Shown here: positions 1 to 7,859 of the stretch, in pieces
Position numbering within the stretch: the first letter of the stretch is position 1
Layout of the letters: each line of letters begins with the position of its first letter
Source of the DNA: Natrinema marinum
GTDB taxonomy: Archaea; Halobacteriota; Halobacteria; Halobacteriales; Natrialbaceae
Direction: 5' to 3'
Length of the DNA stretch: 64,000 nt
Assembly: GCF_024296685.1 (NCBI RefSeq)
Contig: NZ_CP100763.1
Location: 2,604,001 to 2,668,000, forward strand
Notes under the pieces: model-generated
Database searches by the model: none
Told to the model about the DNA's origin: nothing
What the model saw: only the letters and a program-made list of their open reading frames with translations
Translations under genes and position numbers: made by a program

Positions 1-579
1 CTCGTCGCCGTCGTCCGCGATGGCGGTGTCAGTGTCGGTGTCGGACTCGTCGTCGGGCCAGGCGGCCGGTTCGGACTCCGCGCCGACCGGCGGTCCGACA
101 TCGTCCGAGTCGGGCCACTCGCCGTGGTCACGGTCTCGGTTGGGTTCGGGCCCGTCGTCCTCGAGGATCTCGCCGTCGTCGGTGACGGGGTCGCCGTTTT
201 CGTCGGTCGGGAGTTCGATATCGTCGGCAGCGTCGGCCGTCGAGTCCGCGGACGCGTCCGCCTCGAGGGCGTCGGCAGCGGGGGCTGCGTCGGCGTCGAT
301 GAACTCGGCGTCCGTGCCCGATTCGGCGGCGTCGGCGTCTGACTCGGATGGCTGTTCTGTCGGTTCACCAGCAGGCTCGTCGGAGAGCGCGTCGGCGTCC
401 GTCTCGGCGGAGAGGCTCGTGACTTCGGTGTTCTCGCTGATGACGTTGCGCTCGCCACAGCGGGAACACTCCTCGTACTCTTGGACGGTAACGACGACTT
501 CACTGCCCCGTTCTTCGCGCTCGCGTTCGACTTCGGACTCGCCGAAATCGTGCCCGAGCAGCGAACATCGCAGGACCAT
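1..579 (-). CDS. Acidic protein with N-terminal Cys pair (DUF7093-like), 3' end cut by window
   Basis: This minus-strand gene enters the window at its 5' end; 193 codons are visible and the frame stays open at base 1. The first ~45 residues carry a CSRC pair (CxxC) in a VQEYEECSRCGER context, suggesting half of a zinc ribbon. The rest is very rich in Asp, Glu, Ala and Ser and is probably disordered. I chose the ATG at 579 (MVLRCSLLGHDFGE) because that opening resembles haloarchaeal DUF7093 proteins as I recall them; an in-frame ATG at 600 would add seven residues. The function is unknown. The upstream 210 nt separate it from a divergent gene. Confidence 0.7.
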   Translation of the reverse strand, partial: MVLRCSLLGHDFGESEVEREREERGSEVVVTVQEYEECSRCGERNVISENTEVTSLSAETDADALSDEPAGEPTEQPSESDADAAESGTDAEFIDADAAPAADALEADASADSTADAADDIELPTDENGDPVTDDGEILEDDGPEPNRDRDHGEWPDSDDVGPPVGAESEPAAWPDDESDTDTDTAIADDGDE

Positions 580-789
580 TGTCCCACCGTACCGAGCCAT
601 CCCATAAAAAACGTGCTGCCTGTTTGTCCCAGTTCCGTGACAGTCTTTCGCGACGATCGGTCGGAGCGGGTCGACCGCGAGACCGACCTCGAGTTCGGGT
701 ATCGCGTGCCACCGGTCACTCGGAAGGGCGGCAGCCGACACCGTCGGAACGACAAACGTCAAATCCCAGGTTGTCGAATGACTATACGG

Positions 790-1086
790 ATGAGAGCAAA
801 GCGGGAGTACCGAAACCGGGAGGGGACCGAGGTGGCGGTGCTCGACGAACTGGTCGACCGCGCCGACGACGGGATGAGCGTTTTCGAGCTCCGCGCGGCC
901 GTCGAAGTCGACATCGACGAACTCGAGGACGCCCTGGCGACGCTCAAAGAGGACGATCTGATCGTCGTCGAATCGGGAGGTGAGACGGTCATCAAGCCCG
1001 CCGAGCGCGTCGTGCCCGACGAACCGGCCGACGAGGACGACGAACAGTCGCTGGGAGAGTGGCTGCGCGAGCGGATTCCCTTTTGA
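790..1086 (+). CDS. Small winged-helix-like protein (DUF6432 family)
   Basis: This 98-residue protein starts MRAKREYRNREGTEVAVLDEL. It appears to form a compact helical winged-helix-like unit (about residues 10-65), followed by an acidic linker and the C-terminal motif LGEWLRERIPF. It resembles the haloarchaeal DUF6432 family as I recall it, which is thought to be DNA-binding-like; no partner is known. An in-frame ATG lies at 778, four codons upstream, but the start at 790 matches the family opening. It lies 40 nt before the YgfZ/GcvT gene on the same strand, so co-transcription is possible. The role is unassigned. Confidence 0.75.
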   Translation: MRAKREYRNREGTEVAVLDELVDRADDGMSVFELRAAVEVDIDELEDALATLKEDDLIVVESGGETVIKPAERVVPDEPADEDDEQSLGEWLRERIPF

Positions 1087-1125
1087 ATCGAAACGCCTGA
1101 GGGCTTCAGGCCCCAGAAGGTACGC

Positions 1126-2217
1126 ATGACCGTCATCGAGTCCATCCACGAGGATCACGGGGCCACGTTCGGTGAGCGCGGCGGCCGGACGATCGTCGAC
1201 CACTTCGGGCGACCCGAGCGGACCCACCGCGCGGTCCGCAACGGCGTCGGCCTGCTCGAGCCGGCCTACGGCGTGATCGTCGTCGAAGGCGAGGACCGCC
1301 TCGAGTACGTCGATAACGTCGTCTCGAATCGGGTCCCCACCGAGGACGGACAGGGCTGTTACGCGCTCGTCCTCGACCCACAGGGCGGGATCGAGGTGGA
1401 GCTCTACGTCTACAACGCGGGCGAGCGCCTGCTGCTCTTTACCCAACCCGAAACGGCCGAGCCGCTGGCCGAAGAGTGGTCCGAGAAGGTGTTCATTCAG
1501 GACGTCGAGATCCGCGTCGCGACCGACGACTACGCCGTCTTCGGCATCCACGGCCCGCAAGCGACCGAAAAGATCGCGAGCGTCCTCAACGGGGCAGCCT
1601 CACCCGACGAGCGCTACTCGTTCGTCCGCGGCACGATGGGTGACGAGGGCGTCACCGTCATCCGCACCGACGCCCTCACTGGCGAGGAGAGCTACGAGGT
1701 CGTCTGCGCGGCCGACGACGCCGAAGCCGTCTACGACACGCTGCTCAATCAGGGGCTCAACGCCGCTCCGTTCGGCTATCGAACGTTCGAGAGCCTCGCA
1801 CTCGAGGCCGGCTCGCCGCTCTTTCAGACCGAACTCGAGGGGACGCTGCCGAACGTGCTGGGCCTGCGAAACGCGCTCGACTTCGAGAAGGGCTGTTACG
1901 TCGGTCAGGAGGTCGTCTCCCGGGTCGAGAACCGCGGCCAGCCGAGCCGACAGCTCGTCGGGCTGGCGCTCGAGGGCGAGAACGTTCCCGATTCGGGCGC
2001 GGCCGTCTTCGACGGCGACGCGTCGGTCGGCGAGGTGACCCGCGCCGGCGAGAGCCCGATCCGCGAGGAGGTCATCGCGCTCGCGCTCGTCGACTACGGC
2101 CTCGCAAGCGACGACCTGACGGTTCGAATCGGCGGCGAGGAGGTCCCCGCGGCCGTGACGGACCTCCCGTTCGTCGCGGGCTCGGATCGGTCGGATCGGC
2201 TTCCCGACTACGAGTAG
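1126..2217 (+). CDS. Folate-binding YgfZ/GcvT-family protein
   Basis: This 363-residue protein has the aminomethyltransferase (GcvT) fold. The motif KGCYVGQEVVSR at residues 255-266 is the YgfZ signature, whose Cys and folate-binding fold are linked to iron-sulfur cluster maintenance in bacteria. An N-terminal stretch (DHFGRPERTHRAVRNGVGLL, ~25-44) and a C-terminal beta-barrel domain follow GcvT order. I favour a YgfZ-like role over glycine cleavage: the signature is YgfZ-type, and no gcvH or gcvP neighbour is visible. Haloarchaeal members are often annotated as aminomethyltransferase. The start is the first ATG after the upstream stop. Confidence 0.85.
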   Translation: MTVIESIHEDHGATFGERGGRTIVDHFGRPERTHRAVRNGVGLLEPAYGVIVVEGEDRLEYVDNVVSNRVPTEDGQGCYALVLDPQGGIEVELYVYNAGERLLLFTQPETAEPLAEEWSEKVFIQDVEIRVATDDYAVFGIHGPQATEKIASVLNGAASPDERYSFVRGTMGDEGVTVIRTDALTGEESYEVVCAADDAEAVYDTLLNQGLNAAPFGYRTFESLALEAGSPLFQTELEGTLPNVLGLRNALDFEKGCYVGQEVVSRVENRGQPSRQLVGLALEGENVPDSGAAVFDGDASVGEVTRAGESPIREEVIALALVDYGLASDDLTVRIGGEEVPAAVTDLPFVAGSDRSDRLPDYE

Positions 2218-2287
2218 GCGGCTCGTGGGGCTGAATCGGCCCGCTTTCGGAGCCATCGTTATGTATCGCGGACGCGAGGGTAGATCC

Positions 2288-3415
2288 ATGTCAGGAGACG
2301 TCCGTCAGGTCGACCTCCTCGAGCGGGAGCCGGACGACCGGATTCGGGTACTCGACCCGGACGGGACCGTCGTCGCTCCCGACCTCGAGCCGGATCTTGC
2401 GGCGGAGACCCTGCGGTCGATGTACCGGGATATGCGGTTTTCCCGGCGGTTCGACGAGCGGATGATCAGCCTCCAGCGGCAGGGTCGGCTGGGGACCTAC
2501 GCCTCGCTGGCCGGACAGGAAGGGTCCCAGATCGGCTCGACGTACGCGCTGGCCGACGACGACATGCTCTCCTTTCAGTACCGCGAACACGGCGCGGTCG
2601 CCGCGCGGGGGATGCCGTGGGAGTACCTGCTGTACTGGATGGGCCACGAGGACGGCAACGCCGCGCTGGCTGAGGTCGAGGTCTTCCCGCTGAACATCTC
2701 GATCGGCGGCCACCTCCCCCACGCGGTCGGCTGGGCGTGGGCGGCGAAACTCAAGGGCGACGAGCGCGCGAGCGTCGTCCACTTCGGCGACGGCGCGACC
2801 TCCGAGGGGGACTTCCACGAGGCGATGAACGTTGCGGGCGTCTTCGAGACGCCGACGATCTTCTTTTGCAACAACAACCAGTGGGCGATTTCGATCCCGC
2901 GCGAGCGCCAGACCGCGAGCGCCACCATCGCTGAGAAGGCCCACGCCTACGGCTTCGAGGGCGTGCAGGTCGACGGCATGGACCCGCTCGCGACCTACGT
3001 CGTCACGCGAGCGGCGCGCGAGCAGGCCGTCGCGGGAGACGGCAACCGAGCCCGGCCGACGCTGATCGAGGCGATCCAGTACCGCTACGGCGCGCACACG
3101 ACCGCGGACGATCCCTCGGCCTACCGGGACGACGCGGAGGTCGAGCGCTGGCGCGAGCGTGACCCGATCGACCGGTTCGAGACCTACCTGCGGAACGAGG
3201 GCGTCCTCGACGACGACCGGATCGAGACGGTCGAAGCCGAGATCGAAGAGACGATCGCGACCCTGGTCGAGCGCGCCGAAGCCGTCGAAGGCGACCCCGC
3301 CGAGATGTTCGAATACACCTACGCGGAGCCGACACCGCGCCTCGAGGAACAACGCGCGGACCTCGAGCGGCTTCGCGAGACCCACGGCGACGATGCGTTA
3401 CTCGAGGACGAGTAA
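2288..3415 (+). CDS. 2-oxoacid (pyruvate-type) dehydrogenase E1 component, alpha subunit
   Basis: This 375-residue thiamine-diphosphate enzyme subunit decarboxylates a 2-oxoacid and passes the acyl group to an E2 lipoyl domain. The ThDP/Mg motif starts GDGATSEGDFHEAMNVAG and ends in the NNNQWAIS element; FRRFDERM-like and ...QYREHG motifs are also typical of PdhA/BkdA alpha subunits. Length is normal for the family. ATG 2288 gives MSGDVRQVDLLEREPDDR, and the TATA-like stretch about 25-30 nt upstream fits a leaderless start. No E1 beta, E2 or E3 gene is adjacent, so it is either an orphan alpha copy or its partner is elsewhere. The substrate (pyruvate or branched-chain) cannot be told from this sequence. 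Confidence 0.88.
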   Translation: MSGDVRQVDLLEREPDDRIRVLDPDGTVVAPDLEPDLAAETLRSMYRDMRFSRRFDERMISLQRQGRLGTYASLAGQEGSQIGSTYALADDDMLSFQYREHGAVAARGMPWEYLLYWMGHEDGNAALAEVEVFPLNISIGGHLPHAVGWAWAAKLKGDERASVVHFGDGATSEGDFHEAMNVAGVFETPTIFFCNNNQWAISIPRERQTASATIAEKAHAYGFEGVQVDGMDPLATYVVTRAAREQAVAGDGNRARPTLIEAIQYRYGAHTTADDPSAYRDDAEVERWRERDPIDRFETYLRNEGVLDDDRIETVEAEIEETIATLVERAEAVEGDPAEMFEYTYAEPTPRLEEQRADLERLRETHGDDALLEDE

Positions 3416-3493
3416 GTCCCACCGAGAGCGAGATAAAGACGCCACTGGGACAGGCGAGGGGCTATCGGGACGACGTGCAGAGAGGGGACCGAT

Positions 3494-3982
3494 ATGCAAC
3501 TCGAGCAGCCGAGCCGGGCGTCGACCTGGAACGGCACGGTGCCGAACGCGGTCGATACGCGAGTCCTCGGACTGGTCGTCGTAACGGCCGCGCTCGCGGC
3601 GTCGATAAACCTCCCGTACGGCGGATTGCCGACGGCGGCTGTCGCGTTCGCGTTGCTCTCCGCGGGCGGCGTCTCGCTTCACCTACTCGGCGAGCGGAAA
3701 CTGCGTCGGATCACCGACGGGCTCGTCGAGCGATGGGTCGCGGCCGGCGGACGGGTCGACGATGTCACCCGTTCCTCGAGCGGAACGCGGACCGAATGGC
3801 GGGTTCACACCCCCGACGGCGAGGTCGTCATCGGCGGGGTCGCGCTGCTCCCGATCGCCCGACTCTCGGTCGAGTGGCGCGGTATCGGCGACACGATGGC
3901 CGCTAGCGAGGCCGAGTCGGATCTCGATCGGCTCGCGGCGGGCCTCTATCGCGAAATCTTCGAGTTCGGCGCGAATCGGTAG
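3494..3982 (+). CDS. Hypothetical membrane protein, two N-terminal TM segments
   Basis: The 162-residue product has two adjacent hydrophobic helices (about residues 24-43 and 45-65), then a soluble ~95-residue domain with WRVHTPDGEVVIGG and LSVEWRGIGD. The C-terminal part is probably cytoplasmic, as Arg/Lys follow the second helix. I do not recognise the family. It sits 78 nt after the E1 alpha gene on the same strand and converges with the gamma carbonic anhydrase gene, whose end is only 17 nt away. The start ATG at 3494 is the first in frame with a plausible length. Confidence 0.65.
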   Translation: MQLEQPSRASTWNGTVPNAVDTRVLGLVVVTAALAASINLPYGGLPTAAVAFALLSAGGVSLHLLGERKLRRITDGLVERWVAAGGRVDDVTRSSSGTRTEWRVHTPDGEVVIGGVALLPIARLSVEWRGIGDTMAASEAESDLDRLAAGLYREIFEFGANR

Positions 3983-3999
3983 CTCGAGTTCGCCCGTCT

Positions 4000-4518
4000 T
4001 CACTCAAACAGTTCCCCGTGACGCGTCGCCAGATCCGTGTACTCACCGGAGGAGTACTCCTCGAAGATTTCCCCGGCGTCGATCCCCGTCTCGGAGAGCG
4101 GGGAGACCTCGGCGGGGACGCCGCGAACGAACGATTCGGGCGGAATCTCGTAGCCGTCGGGGACGACGGTCCCCGCGGCGACGATGCTGCCGCTTCCGAT
4201 CGTCACGTCGGTGTTGATCGTCGCGTTGAACCCGATCAGCGACTGCGCCTCGACGGTCGCCTCGTTGAGGACGGCCCCGTGACCGACCATCACCGACTCG
4301 GCGAGTCGCGCGGCGTGCAGCGTCGCGTTGTCCCCGACGTGGGTCTCCCGCCCGATTCGGACGGCGCCGATATCGCCCCGGCAGACGACGCCGGGCCAGA
4401 CGCTCGCGTCCGCCTCGATGGTGACGTCGCCGACGAGGGTCGCCTCGCGGCTCACCCGGGCCGCGTCGTCGATCGTCGGTCGCTGCCCCTCGAACTCGTA
4501 GGCCCTCCTGTCGACCAT
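4000..4518 (-). CDS. Gamma-carbonic anhydrase family left-handed beta-helix protein
   Basis: This 172-residue protein folds as a left-handed beta-helix: hexapeptide repeats run from about residue 15 to 135 (for example SREATLVGDVTIEADASVWP and GHGAVLNEATVEAQSLIGFN). His residues in ETHVGDNATLHAA and MVGHGAVL match the positions of the zinc ligands of gamma carbonic anhydrases. Members hydrate CO2 or act as uncharacterised transferase-like proteins; which applies here is not shown. I chose ATG 4518 over ATG 4545 because a TATA-like GTATTATG lies about 25 nt upstream of it, consistent with a leaderless transcript. Confidence 0.85.
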   Translation of the reverse strand: MVDRRAYEFEGQRPTIDDAARVSREATLVGDVTIEADASVWPGVVCRGDIGAVRIGRETHVGDNATLHAARLAESVMVGHGAVLNEATVEAQSLIGFNATINTDVTIGSGSIVAAGTVVPDGYEIPPESFVRGVPAEVSPLSETGIDAGEIFEEYSSGEYTDLATRHGELFE

Positions 4519-4659
4519 GCGTGAACGTACTACGGTCGCGGTCATAATACCGGATCCCGACGATCGTGACCGTCACCGCTAGCTGACGATCGCGAAATTC
4601 GATTCGAAGCAGACGGCTCTCGGGGAGCCGTTCGATCGACAGCAGCGGGGGACCGGCGT

Positions 4660-4929
4660 TCACGATTCGATCTTCTCGACGATCTCCTCTGCTTCCTTCT
4701 TCGCTTTGTCCTCGCCGACGTGTTTGTCGATCAGGACGCTCGTGACCTCCCAATCGTCTTCACCCTCGAGCTTGCCGGTCCTGACCTCGCTCCCCTCCGA
4801 AATCGATTCGGCGGGCTGCTCCACCCAGTCGGGGGTCCGGATCTCCTCGTACTCGTCCGGATCGCGGAACCGAACGTGGACGTAGTCGTCGTCCGCCTCG
4901 ACCGCGTTGACGTCCGGGGTACCGGTCAT
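4660..4929 (-). CDS. Small acidic hypothetical protein (89 aa)
   Basis: The product starts MTGTPDVNAVEADDDYVHVR and ends EAEEIVEKIES. It is acidic with a mixed alpha/beta character and no membrane segment or cysteine. A beta-rich centre (VRFRDPDEYEEIRTPDWV) is followed by a Lys/Glu-rich helix (DKHVGEDKAKKEAEEIVEKI). I do not recognise a characterised family. It is divergent from the phosphoesterase gene at 5078, with about 150 nt between them that could hold both promoters. Codon use and acidic bias match neighbouring genes, so I take it as real. Confidence 0.65.
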   Translation of the reverse strand: MTGTPDVNAVEADDDYVHVRFRDPDEYEEIRTPDWVEQPAESISEGSEVRTGKLEGEDDWEVTSVLIDKHVGEDKAKKEAEEIVEKIES

Positions 4930-5077
4930 ACGCGAGCGTCCGCCGTCGGCGCGTCTCAATCCGGTCTTGAACGTGCACCGTCCGGCGAAGTCAGCTAGCG
5001 GTCGGCGGCACGCTCGAGTCTCCGCCGCCAGCAACCTTCGGCACCGGCACTATCCGGCTCGCGCCCGTAGCACAGCC

Positions 5078-5725
5078 ATGCTCGTCCTCGGCGACGCCCA
5101 TGCTTCCGAGCCGGACCGACAGCAAACGTTGCTCGAGCTCTATCGCACCCTCGAGCCCGACAGCGTCCTTCAGGTCGGCGACTTAGAGCGGTACGACCTT
5201 CCAGCGCCGACGTGGTTCGTCGCGGGCAACAACGAGGACTTCGACGTGATCGACGCGCTCCGGGCGGGCGAGAAGCCGCCGGAGACGGGAAACGTCCACC
5301 TGCTGGCGAGTACGGCGGCGACGGTCGACGGGCTCTGCGTCGCCGGCCTCTCGGGCAATTTCGCGCCGACGAAGTACGACCTCCCGCGGGACGAACTCGA
5401 GGGCGACCGTCGCCGCCACTTCACGCACGAAGACGTAGAGCGGGCCGCCGCGCTCGAGGATATCGACATCTTCCTCACCCACGAGGCCCCGACCGACCTG
5501 CTGTCCTACGGCTACGACCCCGGCTGCAAGCACGTCGACGACCTGCTCGCGGCGCTCGAGCCCGAACTCTGTCTGGTCGGTCACCACCACCGCCACCGCG
5601 AGAGCGTGGTCGGAGACACCAGGGTCGTGAGCCTCGCCCCCGCGTGGGAGCGGTACTACACGCTCGACCCCGAGACGCTGGCGCTCGAGGGCCACGACCA
5701 CGAACTGTCCGCAGGCGAGGAGTGA
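5078..5725 (+). CDS. Metallophosphoesterase family protein
   Basis: This 215-residue protein carries the calcineurin-like phosphoesterase motif set in order: GDAH (D-x-H, residues ~5-8), GDLE (~38-41), GNNED (GNHE-like, ~51-55), LTHEAPTD (~137-144) and GHHHRHRE (~171-178). These residues bind two metal ions and hydrolyse phosphomonoesters or diesters. The GNxED form and small size fit the archaeal DNA repair-exonuclease-like or MJ0936-like phosphodiesterases; the substrate is not predictable. The ATG at 5078 precedes MLVLGDAH directly, which is where this fold begins in relatives, so longer in-frame starts were rejected. Confidence 0.82.
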   Translation: MLVLGDAHASEPDRQQTLLELYRTLEPDSVLQVGDLERYDLPAPTWFVAGNNEDFDVIDALRAGEKPPETGNVHLLASTAATVDGLCVAGLSGNFAPTKYDLPRDELEGDRRRHFTHEDVERAAALEDIDIFLTHEAPTDLLSYGYDPGCKHVDDLLAALEPELCLVGHHHRHRESVVGDTRVVSLAPAWERYYTLDPETLALEGHDHELSAGEE

Positions 5726-5800
5726 CGAACGCGGCAACTGTCGAATCGAACTACGAAAAACGAAACGGAACTTCGAAGCCGAGCTACAGCACTGCGCGAT

Positions 5801-7153
5801 TCAGAACGTCTCGAGGTAGCGGTCGAGCTCCCACTGGGAGACGTCGACGAGGTAGTCTTCGAACTCCTGTTCTTTGGCCTCGACGAACTTGGGGGCGACG
5901 TGGTCGCCGAGCGTATCGTAGACGACCTCGTCCTCCTCGAGGGCTTCGACGGCCTCGCCGAGGTTGGTCGGGAGCGTGTCGATGCCGTACTCTTCGCGTT
6001 TCTCCTCGTCGAACTCGTAGATGTTCTCGCGGACCGGGTCCGGGCACTCGAGGTCGTTCTCGATGCCGTCGAGACCCGCGTTGATGAGCGCGGCGAGCGC
6101 GAGATACGGGTTGCAGGACGGGTCGGGGAAGCGCGCTTCGATGCGCGAGGCGGCCGGCGTTCGGGCAGCCGGTTTGCGGATCAGCGCCGAGCGGTTGCGG
6201 TCCGACCACGCCACGTAGACGGGCGCCTCGTAGCCGGGCACGAGGCGCTTGTAGCTGTTGACCGTCGGGTTCGAGACCGCCGTGATCGCCGGCGCGTGCT
6301 CGAGGATACCGGCGATAAAGGAGTGGGCCTCCTCGCTCAGGTTGAATTCGTCGTCGTCGTCGTGGAAGGCGTTCTCGCCGTTCTCGAACAGCGAGATGTG
6401 GGTGTGCATTCCCGAGCCGTTGATTCGCGGGATCGGCTTGGGCATGAACGTCGCGTGCAGATCGTGCTGGGCGGCGATCGCGCGAACGACAGTGCGGAAG
6501 GTGCCGACGTTGTCGGCCGTCGTCAGGGCGTCGTCGTAGGTGAAGTTGATCTCGTGTTGACCCTCGGCGACTTCGTGGTGGCTCGCCTCGACATCGAAGC
6601 CCATGTCCTCGAGGCCGTAGATGATGTCGCGGCGCACGTCGCTGGCGAGGTCTTTCGGCGCGAGGTCGAAGTAACCGCCGGCGTCGTTGGTCTTGGTCGT
6701 CGCACGGCCGTCCTCGTCCTCCTCGAAGAGGAAGAACTCCGGCTCGGGCGCGGCGTTGACCATATAGCCCATCTCGTCGGCGCGGTCGAGGGCGTTCTTG
6801 AGGACGCGACGCGGGTCGCCCTCGAACGGTTCGCCCGTCGAGGTGTCGTAGACGTCACAGATCATTCGGGCGGCCGCGCTCTCCTCTTTCTGGCGCCACG
6901 GGAGGATCGCGAACGTCTCGGGGTCGGGTTTGAGACGCATGTCCGACTCCTGAATGCGAACGAAGCCTTCGATGGAAGATCCATCAAAATAGATACCCTC
7001 GGTAAACGCCTTCTCGGCCTGACGGGCCGGCACGGAGACGTTCTTGACCGTCCCCAGAATGTCCGTAAACTGCAGTCGCAGGAAGTCCACGTCCTGTTCT
7101 TCGATCTCGTCGAGCACCGCCTGTTCGGTCTCAGAGAGGTTTCCGCTTGTCAT
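5801..7153 (-). CDS. glnA: Glutamine synthetase, type I
   Basis: This 450-residue enzyme makes glutamine from glutamate, ammonia and ATP. Typical GSI motifs are present: [10 protein letters not shown] near residue 55, [12 protein letters not shown] near 245, the ATP-binding [12 protein letters not shown] near 300 and the [14 protein letters not shown] stretch near 340. The adenylylation loop of GSI-beta (NLY) is not present; the aligned area reads [20 protein letters not shown]. With the 450-aa length this points to the GSI-alpha class, usually controlled by feedback or protein partners. It is transcribed away from an Lrp-type regulator at 7277, a pairing known in haloarchaea, where Lrp has been linked to glnA control. 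Confidence 0.95.
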   Translation of the reverse strand: MTSGNLSETEQAVLDEIEEQDVDFLRLQFTDILGTVKNVSVPARQAEKAFTEGIYFDGSSIEGFVRIQESDMRLKPDPETFAILPWRQKEESAAARMICDVYDTSTGEPFEGDPRRVLKNALDRADEMGYMVNAAPEPEFFLFEEDEDGRATTKTNDAGGYFDLAPKDLASDVRRDIIYGLEDMGFDVEASHHEVAEGQHEINFTYDDALTTADNVGTFRTVVRAIAAQHDLHATFMPKPIPRINGSGMHTHISLFENGENAFHDDDDEFNLSEEAHSFIAGILEHAPAITAVSNPTVNSYKRLVPGYEAPVYVAWSDRNRSALIRKPAARTPAASRIEARFPDPSCNPYLALAALINAGLDGIENDLECPDPVRENIYEFDEEKREEYGIDTLPTNLGEAVEALEEDEVVYDTLGDHVAPKFVEAKEQEFEDYLVDVSQWELDRYLETF

Positions 7154-7276
7154 CTTTCTCGTCGTATCCTCGTAACCAGTATACTAAAACACTACTGTTC
7201 CGTGCAAATCTTCGCTCACTATCGGGAAACTGCATATTCGTAAAGTTCTAAAGGCCCCAATGAGTGGGTAGATGTG
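7154..7276. promoter_or_regulatory. Divergent glnA/lrp promoter region
   Basis: This 123-nt AT-richer spacer lies between the divergent glnA and lrp starts. On the minus strand a TATA-like GTTTTAGTATACT lies about 30 nt before the glnA ATG. On the plus strand TTCTAAA at 7246-7252 lies 25-31 nt before the lrp ATG, consistent with leaderless lrp mRNA. Shared control by Lrp is inferred from the layout; no operator was identified. Confidence 0.55.
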
Positions 7277-7741
7277 ATGACGTACGAAAATCTTGATGCA
7301 AAACTAGTGAATGCACTTCTCGGCGACGGCCGGGCGAGCCTCCGTAGCCTCGCCGAGGAGCTCGACGTTTCCGTCACTACCGTCTCGAATCACCTCTCCG
7401 ATCTCGAGGACGAGGGCGTGATCGAAGGCTACACGCCGAAGGTCGACTACGACGCCGTCGGCTACGACGTGACCGCGGTCATCCAGCTGCAAGTCGAAGG
7501 GAACGCCCTGCCCGATATCACCGACACGCTGCGCGACCACCGCCAGATGACCAGTGTCTACGAGGTGACCGGCGACTACGACGTGATCGCTATCGGCAAG
7601 TTCAGAAACACCGACGGCATGAACGACCAGATCAAACAGCTTCTGACCGACCCGGATATCAAGGCTTCGAACACCAGCGTCGTCCTGAACGCCGTGAGCG
7701 AGAACGAACAGTTCGAGCTTGAGGTCGAGCAGAGCGCCTGA
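7277..7741 (+). CDS. lrp: Lrp/AsnC family transcriptional regulator
   Basis: The 154-residue protein has an N-terminal winged helix (about residues 5-60, with [20 protein letters not shown] as recognition unit) and a C-terminal RAM/ACT-like sensor domain (about 65-140, ending in the [13 protein letters not shown] stretch). Such proteins form octamers or dimers of dimers that sense amino acids. ATG 7277 is preferred to the overlapping GTG at 7274. It is divergent from glnA, so nitrogen or glutamine sensing is the likely role. The next gene on the plus strand is far away, so it is probably monocistronic. Confidence 0.92.
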   Translation: MTYENLDAKLVNALLGDGRASLRSLAEELDVSVTTVSNHLSDLEDEGVIEGYTPKVDYDAVGYDVTAVIQLQVEGNALPDITDTLRDHRQMTSVYEVTGDYDVIAIGKFRNTDGMNDQIKQLLTDPDIKASNTSVVLNAVSENEQFELEVEQSA

Positions 7742-7859
7742 ACGGCCGGTCCTTTTCGACGGCTCCGCGATCGAGAGTGGTGACGCTGGTGTCTCTCGAG
7801 AGAGCCGCTAGTCCACCGTCCGACGACTGCAGCCACGCTGTGCGAAGCGGGCCGAGCCG

